Positions 51,661 to 61,242 of a stretch of 64,000 bases of DNA are shown here, in pieces. Numbering within the stretch: position 1 is the first letter of the stretch; every line of letters starts with the position of its first letter. A program made the translations under genes and the position numbers. The notes below the pieces were generated by a model, which saw only the letters and a list, made by a program, of their open reading frames with translations, ran no database searches and was not told the origin of the DNA. The DNA is taken from the NCBI RefSeq assembly GCF_003570905.1, contig NZ_QXJM01000039.1:434001-498000 (forward strand). Direction: 5' to 3'. This stretch comes from Cohnella faecalis. GTDB lineage: Bacteria > Bacillota > Bacilli > Paenibacillales > Paenibacillaceae.

Positions 51661-52542
51661 ATGAGCAAGAACAATCGCCGGCAACCGCGTTTTTCTCCAT
51701 CGGTCCGCCGTTTCGCATCTATCGTATCGCTTCTTCTCGGTTCTTTTTTGATCGCGGCCAGCTTTAACTTGTTCCTGGTTCCGAACAGTATCGCATCCGG
51801 AGGAGTGTCCGGGATATCGATCATCGTGAACTCGGTAACGGATGTCCCTCCCGCTTACATTCAATGGGCGCTTAACATACCGGTATTTATTGCCGGGATT
51901 TTCATACTGGGGCGGTCGTTCGGCGTGAAAACGGCGATCGGCTCCATTGTGCTGCCCTTGTTCGTGCTGCTTACCGCGCATTGGACGCCGCCTACGCATA
52001 ATCCGCTTCTTGCCGCCATTTATGGCGGTCTCGGCGTCGGACTGGGGCTGGGACTCGTGTTTCGCGGACAGGGGTCGACGGGCGGGCTCGATACCGTTGC
52101 CCAAATGATTCGCCGATGGACCGGAATCAGGCTCGGTCTTGCCGTCGCTTTGCTGGATGGCCTCGTGATTTTTACGGCAGGCTTGCTCATATCCCCCGAA
52201 AAAGCGTTGTACGCTCTCATCGGCCTGTTCGTCACAAGCAAAACGATCGATATCGTCCAAGTCGGACTCAATACGTCCAAAGCCGCATTCATCGTTTCCT
52301 CCGAGCCGGAACGGGTATCCGCGGCGATTCTTCACGATCTGGATCGCGGCTTGACGAAGCTGCAAGGGCAAGGGGGCTACACGGGGCAATCCCGTCCGGT
52401 TCTCCTGGTCGTCGTCGGTCAGAGCGAGGTTGCGAAGCTGAAAGCGCTCGTCCGGGAAGTCGATCCCGATGCCTTCGTCATCATTAGCGACACGACCGAG
52501 GTGCTGGGTGAAGGCTTTCATGATCCAAGGTTGCATAAATAA
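51661..52542 (+). CDS. YitT/YvjA family membrane protein (DUF161-DUF2179)
   Basis: 293 residues. About six N-terminal spans begin with RFASIVSLLLGSFLIAASFNLFLVPNSIASGGVSGISII, the YitT signature; FRGQGSTGGLDTVAQM is the second conserved piece. The C-terminal 90 residues (AAFIVSSEPERVSAAILHDLDRGLTKLQGQGGYTGQSRPVLLVVV) are a cytosolic DUF2179 domain. A yvjA-type gene is also found near prfB in Bacillus. Function unknown; a transporter role has been suggested for the family. The stop codon overlaps the region used as the arg promoter -35. Confidence 0.9.
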   Translation: MSKNNRRQPRFSPSVRRFASIVSLLLGSFLIAASFNLFLVPNSIASGGVSGISIIVNSVTDVPPAYIQWALNIPVFIAGIFILGRSFGVKTAIGSIVLPLFVLLTAHWTPPTHNPLLAAIYGGLGVGLGLGLVFRGQGSTGGLDTVAQMIRRWTGIRLGLAVALLDGLVIFTAGLLISPEKALYALIGLFVTSKTIDIVQVGLNTSKAAFIVSSEPERVSAAILHDLDRGLTKLQGQGGYTGQSRPVLLVVVGQSEVAKLKALVREVDPDAFVIISDTTEVLGEGFHDPRLHK

Positions 52543-52559
52543 TACATCGAGTGTATAAT
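52531..52559 (+). promoter_or_regulatory. Sigma-A promoter of the arg operon
   Basis: TTGCAT (52531-52536), 17-base spacer, TATAAT (52554-52559). The -35 lies within the last codons of the upstream gene; the -10 is consensus. It gives a leader of about 128 bases before argC. Confidence 0.75.
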
Positions 52560-52565
52560 AATTCA
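52552..52565 (+). promoter_or_regulatory. ARG box (ArgR/AhrC operator) over the -10
   Basis: TGTATAATAATTCA matches the ARG-box core TGAATWWWWATTCA at 13 of 14 positions and overlaps the -10 element. Arginine-bound ArgR/AhrC would block the promoter. Confidence 0.72.
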
Positions 52566-52693
52566 TTATCCGGCAGGATGCCGAATCCTGGTCCGGTCTT
52601 CTTTCTTTCCGAGACTCGATGGGTTACAATTGAGGGTGGTTTTGCCATTGTTTCATACCCTTCGTAATTCTTTTATGCATGGAGGAATTTTAG

Positions 52694-53746
52694 ATGAATA
52701 CACCCAAGCTGCGCGCGGCGATCGTAGGATCGACCGGCTACGGCGGCGTAGAACTGATCCGTCTACTCGCATCTCATCCGTACGTTGACGTCACTTCCGT
52801 CATTTCGTCCTCCAGCGCGGGGTCTCCGATTGCGGAAGGCTTTCCGCATTTGACGGAAATCCGCGCCGACAAGCTCGACGACGTCGATCCGGCCCTTGTG
52901 AGCGAGAAAGCCGACGTCGTGTTTTTGGCTACTCCTCACGGCGTAAGCATGAAGCTCGCTCCGCAGTACTTGGAGGCGGGGCTTAAGGTTATCGATTTGT
53001 CCGGAGACTTCCGGTTGAAAAACATCGAAGAATACCGCCAGTGGTATAAACACGAGCCGGCTTCCCAAGCCGATGTTGACCGCGCGGTCTACGGCATGTG
53101 CGAAATTTTCGGGGACGAAGTGGAGGGTCAATCGTTCATTTCCAATCCCGGCTGCTTCGTTACTTCCGCCGTGCTTGCTCTATATCCAGCCGTCAAAGCG
53201 GGTTGGATCGATCCGGACAGCATCATTATCGACGCGAAGACGGGCGTATCCGGCGCGGGTCGGGGCTTGAATCTCAGCTCTCATTTTTCCGAAATCAACG
53301 AAAATTTCAAAGCTTACAAAATAAACAAGCACCAGCATACGCCCGAGATCGAACAGTCGCTCGCGCGCGCTGCGGGCCGTCCCGTCGCCGTGACCTTCAC
53401 GACTCACCTCGTGCCGATGACAAGGGGAATTATGTCGACGATTTACGCCTCGCAGCAAGAGCGGCGGTCTGCCGCCGATTTCGTGGAGCTGTATCGCCAG
53501 TTCTATGAAGGCAGGAAGTTCGTGCGGATTCGTCCGAACGGGCAATGGCCGGCGACGAAGGAAGTGTGGGGCTCGAACTATTGCGACATCGGCTTCAACG
53601 TCGACGAGCGTACGGGACGGGTTACAGTCATTTCGGTCATCGACAATCTGGTCAAGGGCGCGGCAGGTCAAGCCATTCAGAATTTGAATCTGGTTATGGG
53701 CTGGGACGAAACGCTCGGTCTCCAGTTCACCCCGGTCTATCCTTAA
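52694..53746 (+). CDS. argC: N-acetyl-gamma-glutamyl-phosphate reductase
   Basis: 350 residues. NADP-binding N-terminus AAIVGSTGYGGVELIRLL; catalytic C154 in FISNPGCFVTSAVLAL; HQHTPEIEQ and FTTHLVPMTRGIMSTIY in the C-terminal domain. It reduces N-acetylglutamyl phosphate to the semialdehyde, step 3 of arginine synthesis. First gene of argC-J-B-D-F-G-H, preceded by ATGGAGGAATTTTAG (SD GGAGG). Confidence 0.97.
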   Translation: MNTPKLRAAIVGSTGYGGVELIRLLASHPYVDVTSVISSSSAGSPIAEGFPHLTEIRADKLDDVDPALVSEKADVVFLATPHGVSMKLAPQYLEAGLKVIDLSGDFRLKNIEEYRQWYKHEPASQADVDRAVYGMCEIFGDEVEGQSFISNPGCFVTSAVLALYPAVKAGWIDPDSIIIDAKTGVSGAGRGLNLSSHFSEINENFKAYKINKHQHTPEIEQSLARAAGRPVAVTFTTHLVPMTRGIMSTIYASQQERRSAADFVELYRQFYEGRKFVRIRPNGQWPATKEVWGSNYCDIGFNVDERTGRVTVISVIDNLVKGAAGQAIQNLNLVMGWDETLGLQFTPVYP

Positions 53747-53774
53747 TTTAGCGTGAGAGGAACGACGAACGATA

Positions 53775-54998
53775 ATGGGAAATTATGAAGTAGTGCCGGA
53801 AGGCGGCATCACGCTGCCCAGAGGCTTCAAAGCCGGAGGGCTGCACTGCGGACTGAAAAAAACGGAACGTCACGATCTCGGCGTCATTCTGTGCGATGTT
53901 CCGGCTGCGTCTGCCGGCGTTTATACGACGAATTTGTTCCAAGCGGCGCCGCTGCTTGTAACCCGCGAAGCGCTTGGGGAAGGCGGCGTTCTGCGCGCGG
54001 TTATCGTGAACAGCGGCAATGCCAACGCCTGTACCGGCGAGCAGGGCGAAGCCGATGCGCGCACGATGCAAGCCAAGCTTGCGGAAGCGCTCGGAGTGCC
54101 GGCCGATCAAGTAGCGGTAGCTTCGACTGGCGTGATCGGCGAGCTGTTGAAGATGGACCGGGTCGTCTCGGGCATCGAGAAGCTGCCGGGCCGATTGCGC
54201 GATGACGCGCAAGGCTCCGAAGATTTTTGCCAGGCGATATTGACGACCGATCTGGTCAAGAAGACGTCTTGCGTCAAGCTGACGGTCGACGGTCAGGAGG
54301 TAACAATCTCCGGCGCATCCAAGGGCTCGGGCATGATTCATCCGAACATGGCGACGATGCTCGGCTTCGTGACGACGGATGCGAAGATCGGAGCGCCTTT
54401 GCTGCAGGAGCTGCTGCGCGAGGTGACCGACGTCACGTTCAACATGATTACGGTAGACGGAGATACGAGCACCAACGACATGCTCGTAGCTATGGCGAGC
54501 GGGCTTGCCGAGAACGAGGAGCTGACGAGAAGCCATCCTTCGTTCGCGGCGTTCGCGGACGGCTTGCGCCATGTGTGCGAAGACTTGGCGAAAGCGATCG
54601 CCCGCGACGGCGAAGGGGCGACCAAGCTGATCGAGACGCGCGTCGTCGGCGCAAGCTCGGACGATGCCGCCCGCGCAATTGCGAAGACGGTCATCGGATC
54701 GAGTCTGGTCAAATCGGCGGCGTTCGGAGCCGACGCCAACTGGGGGCGCATCATTGCCGCCGTCGGCCGTGCGGGTGTCGAAGTGAACGTAGGCACGGTC
54801 GATATTCGGCTGGGCGACATTTCCGTTCTGGAGCAATCCCGCCCTGTCGCGTTCGACGAGGCGGTTGCGCTTGAATACTTAAAGGGCGATACGGTAATGA
54901 TCCACGTCGACCTCAACATGGGAAGCGGCCAAGCGATCGCTTGGGGCTGCGATCTGACGTACGATTACGTGCGGATCAACGCGGCTTACCGGACATAA
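53775..54998 (+). CDS. argJ: Bifunctional ornithine acetyltransferase/N-acetylglutamate synthase
   Basis: 407 residues. The self-cleavage and nucleophile site is T194 in KGSGMIHPNMATMLGF, so the precursor splits into alpha and beta chains. VNSGNANACTGEQG and DGEGATKLIE are other ArgJ marks. It recycles the acetyl group from N-acetylornithine to glutamate and can also use acetyl-CoA, which explains why no argA or argE gene is seen here. It begins 28 bases after argC. Confidence 0.96.
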   Translation: MGNYEVVPEGGITLPRGFKAGGLHCGLKKTERHDLGVILCDVPAASAGVYTTNLFQAAPLLVTREALGEGGVLRAVIVNSGNANACTGEQGEADARTMQAKLAEALGVPADQVAVASTGVIGELLKMDRVVSGIEKLPGRLRDDAQGSEDFCQAILTTDLVKKTSCVKLTVDGQEVTISGASKGSGMIHPNMATMLGFVTTDAKIGAPLLQELLREVTDVTFNMITVDGDTSTNDMLVAMASGLAENEELTRSHPSFAAFADGLRHVCEDLAKAIARDGEGATKLIETRVVGASSDDAARAIAKTVIGSSLVKSAAFGADANWGRIIAAVGRAGVEVNVGTVDIRLGDISVLEQSRPVAFDEAVALEYLKGDTVMIHVDLNMGSGQAIAWGCDLTYDYVRINAAYRT

Positions 54999-55014
54999 GG
55001 AGCGAACGCAGCCG

Positions 55015-55800
55015 ATGAACCGATTTGTTATGAAATGCGGGGGCAGCACGCTTGCCGCGCTGCCGGACGCTTTTTTTCAGGATTTGCGCGAGCTGCAGGA
55101 GAGCGGCATTCAGCCGGTTATCGTACATGGCGGCGGGCCGGCGATTAACGAGACTCTCGGCAAGCTTGGCATTGAGAGCCGATTTTTGAATGGGCTGCGC
55201 GTAACCGACGAGGCGACGCTGGACGTTGTCGAGATGGTGCTGGCCGGTCGGATCAACAAGGAGATCGTGCGCAAGCTGCAGCAGAACGGAGCCGTATCGA
55301 TCGGCCTGTCCGGCACGGACGGACGGCTGATCGAGGCGCAGCCCGTCGCTAACGCCGACGAAGTCGGCCTGGTCGGCGACGTGACGGGTGTGAACGCCGA
55401 GCTGATCGAAGGCATCGTGGCGCTGGGTTATTTGCCCGTTATTGCGCCTATCGGCATCGACGCCTCCGGCCAACGGTACAACATCAACGCCGATACGGCA
55501 GCCGGCGCGGTCGCCTCGTATCTTGGCGTCGACACGATGATCGTCGTTACCGACGTCCCCGGCATTATGCGCACCGTGAACGGCGAGAAGGTCGTGCTGC
55601 CGCAAGTGACGTTCGCCGACATCGAAGAGATGATCGCGAGCGGCGAAATCTACGGCGGCATGATCCCGAAGGTTCGCGCCGCCATGAGCTGCCTGCATGG
55701 CAACGTGCGCGAGGTGCTCATCGTCGACGGCAGCGCGCCGCGCGTCCTGAGCCGCGCCGTCCGCGAAGGCGGCATCGGCACCCGCATCCTGCGGGGGTAA
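55015..55800 (+). CDS. argB: N-acetylglutamate kinase
   Basis: 261 residues. FVMKCGGSTLAALPDAF and PVIVHGGGPAINETL are the phosphate-binding loops; RYNINADTAAGAVASYL and GGMIPKVRAA complete the amino-acid kinase fold. It phosphorylates N-acetylglutamate, step 2. The protein lacks the N-terminal helix associated with arginine-sensitive enzymes, so repression at the promoter may be the main control (inference). It starts 16 bases after argJ. Confidence 0.96.
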   Translation: MNRFVMKCGGSTLAALPDAFFQDLRELQESGIQPVIVHGGGPAINETLGKLGIESRFLNGLRVTDEATLDVVEMVLAGRINKEIVRKLQQNGAVSIGLSGTDGRLIEAQPVANADEVGLVGDVTGVNAELIEGIVALGYLPVIAPIGIDASGQRYNINADTAAGAVASYLGVDTMIVVTDVPGIMRTVNGEKVVLPQVTFADIEEMIASGEIYGGMIPKVRAAMSCLHGNVREVLIVDGSAPRVLSRAVREGGIGTRILRG

Positions 55801-55827
55801 GCGTGCGGCTGGCGCGTCGGCTTCTTG

Positions 55828-55863
55828 CCGGCAACCCCGGCAACCCCGGCAACCCCGGCGGTG
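55828..55863. repeat. Tandem 9-bp repeat
   Basis: CCGGCAACC occurs three times without a break (55828-55854) followed by CCGGCGGTG. It starts 28 bases after the argB stop. Confidence 0.85.
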
Positions 55864-55874
55864 AACGCACGAAC

Positions 55875-56056
55875 TGTATTTTATACAGCTAATTAGTCTT
55901 TAACGACCATAATTAACGATATAGATGCATTTCATACAGCTAATACAAGCACCAAAGCACGTTTGTGCGACGAAGGCCGAAAATAGATGTATGTTTTACA
56001 GGTACCGCGTTAATGGAATCGATAGTACGAAGAATAACGGTACATTTTACAGCTAT
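55875..56056. repeat. Array of four degenerate 17-18-bp dyads, 51/62/51-base period
   Basis: Copies start at 55875 (TGTATTTTATACAGCTAA), 55926 (TGCATTTCATACAGCTAA), 55988 (TGTATGTTTTACAGGTA) and 56039 (GGTACATTTTACAGCTA). The first is a TGTAT-TTT-ATACA dyad. Units 1 and 2 end in ATAGA just before the next copy. Unit 2 also contains GCAC-GTTT-GTGC. Not a CRISPR: repeats are too short and diverged. Confidence 0.7.
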
Positions 56057-56141
56057 TTACTTAAGGGCCTTAACCGCACCAATAGCACCAATCGCCATTA
56101 ACGCCAACGCCACCATCACCCAAACAAAGGAGAGATCGAAT

Positions 56142-57326
56142 ATGAGCGACAGCGCGCTGTTTCCTACTTATGCCCGTTTTCCCATCACTCTCGTGAAGGG
56201 CAAGGGAAGCCGTCTTTGGGACGATCAAGGCAAGGAATACCTCGACTTCGCGAGCGGCCTCGCAGTGACGAATCTGGGCCATGTGCCGGATGCGGTCAAG
56301 AATGCTCTTGTGAAGCAGCTCGACGAGCTGTGGCACATGTCCAACCTGTTCTCCAACCCGAATCAGGAGAAGGCCGCGCGCTTGCTCGCAGACAACAGCT
56401 GCGCCGACACCGTATTCTTCTGCAACAGCGGCGCCGAGGCGAACGAGGCGGCGATCAAGCTTGCCCGTCGTTACCACCAGAAGGTGCGCGGCGAAGAGCG
56501 TTATGAAGTTATCACCTTCACGCAATCGTTCCACGGGCGGACGCTTGCCACGCTTACCGCTACGGGCCAGGATAAAGTCAAGGAAGGCTTCCTTCCTCTG
56601 CCTGCGGGCTTCGTCCATGTTCCTTTGCATGACTTGAAGGCGCTGGAAGCTGCGGTGAATGATCGTACGGCAGCCGTCATGCTTGAGCTTGTTCAGGCGG
56701 AAGGCGGCGTTATTCCGGTCGATCCGGATTTTCTGCGCGAAGTGCGCAAGCTGTGCGACAAGCACGGCCTGCTGCTTATCCTCGACGAAATTCAGACCGG
56801 TATGGGACGTACCGGTAAGCTGTTCGCTCACCAGCATTACGACGTCGAGCCTGATGTCTTCACGCTTGCCAAAGGAATCGCCAGCGGCTTCCCCGTCGGC
56901 GCGATGCTGGCGAAGGAGAAATTCGTCCCGGCCTTTACGGCGGGCTCGCACGCGACGACCTTCGGAGGCACTCCGATCGCTATGGCAGCCGTCATTGCCA
57001 CGATCGAAACGATGCTGAAGGAGAACGCTCCGCAGAAAGCGGCGGAGGCGGGCGACTACTTGACGGCGCAGCTGCGCGCCAGTCTGCAAGACGTGCCGGG
57101 CGTCATCGAAGTGCGCGGCAAAGGGCTGCTGATCGGAATTCTCTGCGACGCTCCGGTCTCCGAGCAAATCGGCGAGCTTCACCGCAGAGGGCTGCTGGTC
57201 GTTCCGGCCGGCCCGAACGTTATCCGCCTGCTGCCGAATTTGCTCGTCACCCATGAAGAAATCGACGCCGCGGTTTCGCTGATTGCCGCCGTCCTGACGG
57301 AAAAAGCGGCCGCCAAGCAAGCATAA
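56142..57326 (+). CDS. argD: Acetylornithine aminotransferase
   Basis: 394 residues from ATG 56142 (AAAGGAG at 56126-56132); the frame extends upstream to 55965 only through the repeat-rich intergenic DNA, so the longer start is rejected. Class III PLP fold: FFCNSGAEANEAAIKLAR, SFHGRTLATLTATGQ, LLILDEIQTGMGRTG and PLP lysine in FTLAKGIASGFPVGAML. It converts N-acetylglutamate semialdehyde to N-acetylornithine. Confidence 0.96.
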   Translation: MSDSALFPTYARFPITLVKGKGSRLWDDQGKEYLDFASGLAVTNLGHVPDAVKNALVKQLDELWHMSNLFSNPNQEKAARLLADNSCADTVFFCNSGAEANEAAIKLARRYHQKVRGEERYEVITFTQSFHGRTLATLTATGQDKVKEGFLPLPAGFVHVPLHDLKALEAAVNDRTAAVMLELVQAEGGVIPVDPDFLREVRKLCDKHGLLLILDEIQTGMGRTGKLFAHQHYDVEPDVFTLAKGIASGFPVGAMLAKEKFVPAFTAGSHATTFGGTPIAMAAVIATIETMLKENAPQKAAEAGDYLTAQLRASLQDVPGVIEVRGKGLLIGILCDAPVSEQIGELHRRGLLVVPAGPNVIRLLPNLLVTHEEIDAAVSLIAAVLTEKAAAKQA

Positions 57327-57409
57327 GCATCAAAGACGCCAACCCTAATCGTTACGCTAAGCACCTAAGCAATCATAGAAAGTTCAAGAAAGATGAAGGA
57401 GGGATTGCC

Positions 57410-58378
57410 ATGCCAACGCAACCCGCTGCCGCTAGCCGGGAAGAAATCGCGGCTGCTTTAAAAGGACGCGATTTTCTAGGGCTCGTTGACTACAAGCCGG
57501 AGGAAATTCGGTATTTGATCGATCTCGCCATCGAGCTGAAGCATAAGCAAAAAGCCGGCGAAGTTTACCAGCCGTTGAAAGGCAAGACGCTCGGCATGAT
57601 TTTCGAGAAGTCGTCGACTCGCACGCGCATATCGTTCGAAGTCGGCATGTTCCAGCTTGGCGGTCATGCGCTGTTCCTAAGCCGCAACGACATCCAGATG
57701 GGGCGCGGCGAACCGATCCGCGACACGGCGCAAGTCTTGTCCCGCTACCTCGACGGAATGATTATTCGCACATTCGGACATATGAACGTGGTGGAGCTTG
57801 CGCGCGCTTCGACGATTCCGGTTATCAACGCCTTGTCCGACCAGTCGCATCCGTGCCAGGCATTGGCCGATTACCAGACGGTGCTCGAGCACAAAGGACG
57901 GCTGGAGGGTCTCAAAGTCGCCTACATCGGCGACGGCAACAACATGGCTCATTCCCTTATGATGGGCGCGGCCAAGCTGGGCATGCATTTTGCCAGCGCA
58001 ACGCCTGCCGGATACGAGCCCGATGCGGGCATTATCAAGATTTCGAAGGAAGCCGCAGCCGAGACGGGCGGCCGCATCGATGTTCTGCTCGATCCGCGCG
58101 AGGCGATCGAGAATGCCGACATCGTCTACACCGACGTATGGGCAAGCATGGGCTTCGAGGAAGAGCAGAAAGAGCGCGAAAAAGCGTTCAAAAACTACCA
58201 GGTTAACGAAGCTCTTACCCAATATGCAAAATCCGATTACTTGTTCCTCCACTGTCTCCCCGCGCACCGCGGCGAAGAAGTGAGCGAAGGGGTCATCGAC
58301 GGGCCTCATTCCATTATTTTCGATGAAGCCGAGAACCGCCTCCATGCGCAAAAAGCGATCATGGCAGCGATTATGTAA
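57410..58378 (+). CDS. argF: Ornithine carbamoyltransferase
   Basis: 322 residues. Carbamoyl-phosphate loop FEKSSTRTRISFE (S69-R73), the GHALFLSRNDIQMGRGEPI stretch, DQSHPCQALADYQT, and HCLPAHRGEEV with the catalytic Cys. It makes citrulline from ornithine and carbamoyl phosphate. No carAB genes appear in this window, so carbamoyl phosphate must come from elsewhere. GAAGGAGGG is the SD, 83 bases after argD. Confidence 0.96.
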   Translation: MPTQPAAASREEIAAALKGRDFLGLVDYKPEEIRYLIDLAIELKHKQKAGEVYQPLKGKTLGMIFEKSSTRTRISFEVGMFQLGGHALFLSRNDIQMGRGEPIRDTAQVLSRYLDGMIIRTFGHMNVVELARASTIPVINALSDQSHPCQALADYQTVLEHKGRLEGLKVAYIGDGNNMAHSLMMGAAKLGMHFASATPAGYEPDAGIIKISKEAAAETGGRIDVLLDPREAIENADIVYTDVWASMGFEEEQKEREKAFKNYQVNEALTQYAKSDYLFLHCLPAHRGEEVSEGVIDGPHSIIFDEAENRLHAQKAIMAAIM

Positions 58379-58456
58379 CGAATAACGAGGACGTTATGGA
58401 ACGTTCCTCTCCGGCGTCGCGCCGGACCATTTTCCCGAAAGAAGGTCTCCACCCAC

Positions 58457-59695
58457 ATGGCTAAAGAAAAAATCGTACTCGCATACTCCGGCGGTCTCGA
58501 CACCTCCGTCATCCTGACGTGGCTCAAAGAAACGTATGACGCCGAAATTATTACCTTCACCGCCGATATCGGACAGAAGGACGAACTGGACGGTCTCGAG
58601 GAAAAAGCGATCAAGACCGGCGCATCCAAAGTGTACATCGACGATCTTCGCGCCGAATTCGCCAAAGATTTCATCTATCCGATGTTTCAAGCAGGCGCTC
58701 TCTACGAAGGCCAATACTTGCTCGGCACGAGCATCGCGCGTCCGCTGATCGCGAAGCGCATGGTCGAAATCGCGCTGGCCGAAGGCGCTACTGCCATCGC
58801 ACACGGCGCCACGGGCAAAGGGAACGACCAAGTCCGCTTCGAGCTGACGGCGGCGGCTCTCGCGCCGGACATCAAAGTAATTGCGCCATGGCGCGACGAA
58901 GCGTTCCGCGAAGCGTTCCCGGGCCGCGCGGAAATGATCGCTTACGCCGAGAAGCACAATATTCCGGTTCAAGCCTCGGCCTCGAAGCCTTATTCGACGG
59001 ACCGCAACTTGCTCCACATCAGCTTCGAGAGCGGCATGCTGGAAGATCCGTGGTTCGACTCGAGTGCGGCGGACGTGGAAGACATGTACGTACTGAGCGT
59101 ATCGCCGGAAAAAGCTCCGGACCAAGGCGAATACGTAGAGCTTGATTTCGAAGCCGGCAACTGCGTAGCCGTTAACGGCAACAAGCTCAGCCCGCTGGAA
59201 GTCATGGAGCTGCTCAACGAGCTCGGCGGCAAGCACGGCGTCGGACGCGTCGACATGGTGGAGAATCGCTTCGTCGGCATGAAGAGCCGCGGCGTCTATG
59301 AGACTCCGGGCGGCAGCATTCTTTTCACCGCTCACCGCAAGATGGAATCTCTGACGATGGATCGCGACGTTATGCATCTTCGCGACTCCCTCATTTCCAA
59401 ATACGCTTCGCTCGTCTACAACGGTTTCTGGTTCGCTCCCGAACGTCTGGCCATCCAGGCGCTCGTGAACGAGAGCCAGAAGAACGTCACCGGCACCGTC
59501 CGGCTGAAGCTGTACAAAGGGAACGTCATGGCAGCGGGCTTGAAAAGCCCGGTCAGCCTGTACAATCCGCACATCGCCACGATGGAAGCGGACCCTACTC
59601 AAGCGTACGATCAAGGCGACGCTACCGGCTTTATCCGCCTGAATGCGCTGCGTCTGAAAGTATCTTCCGGCGTTACCGGCGCATCCGGCATTTAA
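58457..59695 (+). CDS. argG: Argininosuccinate synthase
   Basis: 412 residues. ATP loop [15 protein letters not shown] at the N-terminus, [21 protein letters not shown], and [23 protein letters not shown]. Type I argininosuccinate synthase joining citrulline and aspartate. It begins 78 bases after argF; the short gap holds a GGAACGTTCC palindrome at 58399-58408. Likely on the same transcript as the other arg genes. Confidence 0.97.
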   Translation: MAKEKIVLAYSGGLDTSVILTWLKETYDAEIITFTADIGQKDELDGLEEKAIKTGASKVYIDDLRAEFAKDFIYPMFQAGALYEGQYLLGTSIARPLIAKRMVEIALAEGATAIAHGATGKGNDQVRFELTAAALAPDIKVIAPWRDEAFREAFPGRAEMIAYAEKHNIPVQASASKPYSTDRNLLHISFESGMLEDPWFDSSAADVEDMYVLSVSPEKAPDQGEYVELDFEAGNCVAVNGNKLSPLEVMELLNELGGKHGVGRVDMVENRFVGMKSRGVYETPGGSILFTAHRKMESLTMDRDVMHLRDSLISKYASLVYNGFWFAPERLAIQALVNESQKNVTGTVRLKLYKGNVMAAGLKSPVSLYNPHIATMEADPTQAYDQGDATGFIRLNALRLKVSSGVTGASGI

Positions 59696-59705
59696 TCGAT
59701 AAAGA

Positions 59706-59801
59706 CAAAAGGGAACCCGTCGCGAAGCCTGCCAAACCATCCCCCGTTCATGCGGGGCTATGCGGGAGGCACCTTCGCCGGGCTCCCCTTTTGCCGTTTT
59801 T
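59706..59801 (+). terminator. Long branched hairpin between argG and argH
   Basis: CAAAAGGG (59706-59713) pairs with CCCCTTTTG (59785-59793); further inside, ACCCG with CGGGCT, GCGAAG with CTTCGC, and a central CCCCGTTCATGCGGGG hairpin; TTTTT follows. It looks like a terminator or attenuator within the arg cluster. Confidence 0.7.
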
Positions 59802-59826
59802 GAAGACAGAGAGGGGTTAGCGTTCA

Positions 59827-61242
59827 ATGAGCAAGCTATGGGGCGGACGGTTTACGAAAAAAACCGATCAGCTAGTGGAAGAATATACGGCATCGATCAC
59901 ATTCGACAAGGAGCTCGCGGAGGAAGATATCCAAGGCAGCCTCGCTCACGTCACGATGCTCGGTCATTGCGGCATTCTGCCTGCGGAGGACGTCGAGAAA
60001 ATCAAGGATGGGCTCTTGAAAGTGCGGCAGCGTATTTTGCGGGGGGAACACGAGTTTCTCGTCGCCGATGAAGACATTCATATGAGCGTTGAAAAAGCTT
60101 TGATCGAGGAAATCGGGCCGGTCGGAGGCAAGCTGCATACGGGACGGAGCCGCAACGATCAAGTGGCGACCGACATGCATCTTTACTTGCGCAAGCGCGT
60201 CGTCGAATTCGTCGAATTGCTGCACAAGCTGCAAACGGCACTGATCGGTCAGGCGAAGGCGAATCTGGACACGATTTTGCCGGGCTATACTCATCTTCAA
60301 CGGGCGCAGCCGATATTGTTCGCGCATCATTTGATGGCGTACGTGTCCATGTTCGGACGCGACATCGAGCGTCTTCAAGACAGCTACAAGCGCATCGATA
60401 TTCTGCCGCTCGGAGCCGGCGCGCTTGCCGGTACGACGTTTGCGATCGACCGTCTGTATACGGCGAAGCAGCTTAACTTCGGCAGAGTGTACGAGAACAG
60501 TCTCGACGCCGTCAGCGACCGCGATTTCATCGTCGAGTTTCTGTCGGGCGCCGCATTGGTTATGACTCATCTGTCGCGTCTATCCGAAGAGCTGATCCTC
60601 TGGTCGAGTACGGAGTTCCAGTTCGTCGAGCTGGACGACGCGTTCTGCACCGGCTCGAGCATTATGCCGCAGAAGAAAAACCCGGACGTTCCGGAGCTCG
60701 TTCGCGGCAAGACCGGACGCGTATACGGCAACCTGATCGGCCTGCTCACGGTGCTCAAGTCGCTTCCGCTTGCCTATAACAAGGACATGCAGGAAGACAA
60801 AGAGGGCATGTTCGATACGGTGAAGACGCTTCAAGGAGCGTTGCAGCTGTTCGCGCCGATGATCGAGACGATGAAGGTTCGCACCGACAAGATGCGCCGC
60901 GCGGTCGATCAGGACTTCTCGAACGCGACGGACATTGCCGACTTCCTCGCCGCGAAGGGACTTCCTTTCCGTCAAGCCCATGAGGTCATTGGCAAAACCG
61001 TTCTCTACTGCATTCAGCAAAATAAATTCCTTCTCGACCTGAAGCTGGACGAGTTCAAGCAATTTTCCGCGTTGTTCGACGATACCATCTATCAGGTTCT
61101 TCAACCGGAGAGCGTCGTCAATGCCCGCAACGTTTACGGCGGAACCGCGACCGCGCAAGTATCCGCCGCCATCGAGCGTGCGGACGCCGAGCTTTCCCGC
61201 ACCTCCGAGTGGATTGCGGAGTACGAAGCGAAGAGCCGCTAA
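59827..61242 (+). CDS. argH: Argininosuccinate lyase
   Basis: 471 residues. Fumarase/aspartase superfamily: [22 protein letters not shown] at the N-terminus, [36 protein letters not shown], and the signature [20 protein letters not shown]. It splits argininosuccinate to arginine and fumarate, the last step. GAGAGGGG is the SD. The structured hairpin upstream may make its expression partly independent of argG. Confidence 0.97.
   Translation: MSKLWGGRFTKKTDQLVEEYTASITFDKELAEEDIQGSLAHVTMLGHCGILPAEDVEKIKDGLLKVRQRILRGEHEFLVADEDIHMSVEKALIEEIGPVGGKLHTGRSRNDQVATDMHLYLRKRVVEFVELLHKLQTALIGQAKANLDTILPGYTHLQRAQPILFAHHLMAYVSMFGRDIERLQDSYKRIDILPLGAGALAGTTFAIDRLYTAKQLNFGRVYENSLDAVSDRDFIVEFLSGAALVMTHLSRLSEELILWSSTEFQFVELDDAFCTGSSIMPQKKNPDVPELVRGKTGRVYGNLIGLLTVLKSLPLAYNKDMQEDKEGMFDTVKTLQGALQLFAPMIETMKVRTDKMRRAVDQDFSNATDIADFLAAKGLPFRQAHEVIGKTVLYCIQQNKFLLDLKLDEFKQFSALFDDTIYQVLQPESVVNARNVYGGTATAQVSAAIERADAELSRTSEWIAEYEAKSR

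Larger units (their letters stand above)
55801..56141. other. 341-base argB-argD intergenic region with repeats
   Basis: No gene-like frame. It holds a GC-rich tandem repeat (55828-55863), then an AT-rich array with four copies of a TACAGCTA-containing dyad (55875-56056), then short C-rich duplications (GCACCAATA twice, AACGCC twice, 56078-56112). The argD SD AAAGGAG lies at 56126-56132. Confidence 0.8.

Noticed and set aside
52633..52646. T-box-like sequence (GAGGGTGGTTTTGCC) in the argC leader
   Set aside because: The conserved ACCGCG part is missing and no terminator/antiterminator pair precedes argC.
55875..56056. CRISPR array
   Set aside because: Four copies only, 17-18 bases, diverged, and unequal unit lengths; no cas genes.
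56070..57320. 416-codon antisense frame over argD
   Set aside because: Same reason; argD motifs and SD are clear on the plus strand.
58394..59827. 477-codon antisense frame over argG
   Set aside because: argG is certain from motifs; the reverse frame is a shadow of third-position GC bias.
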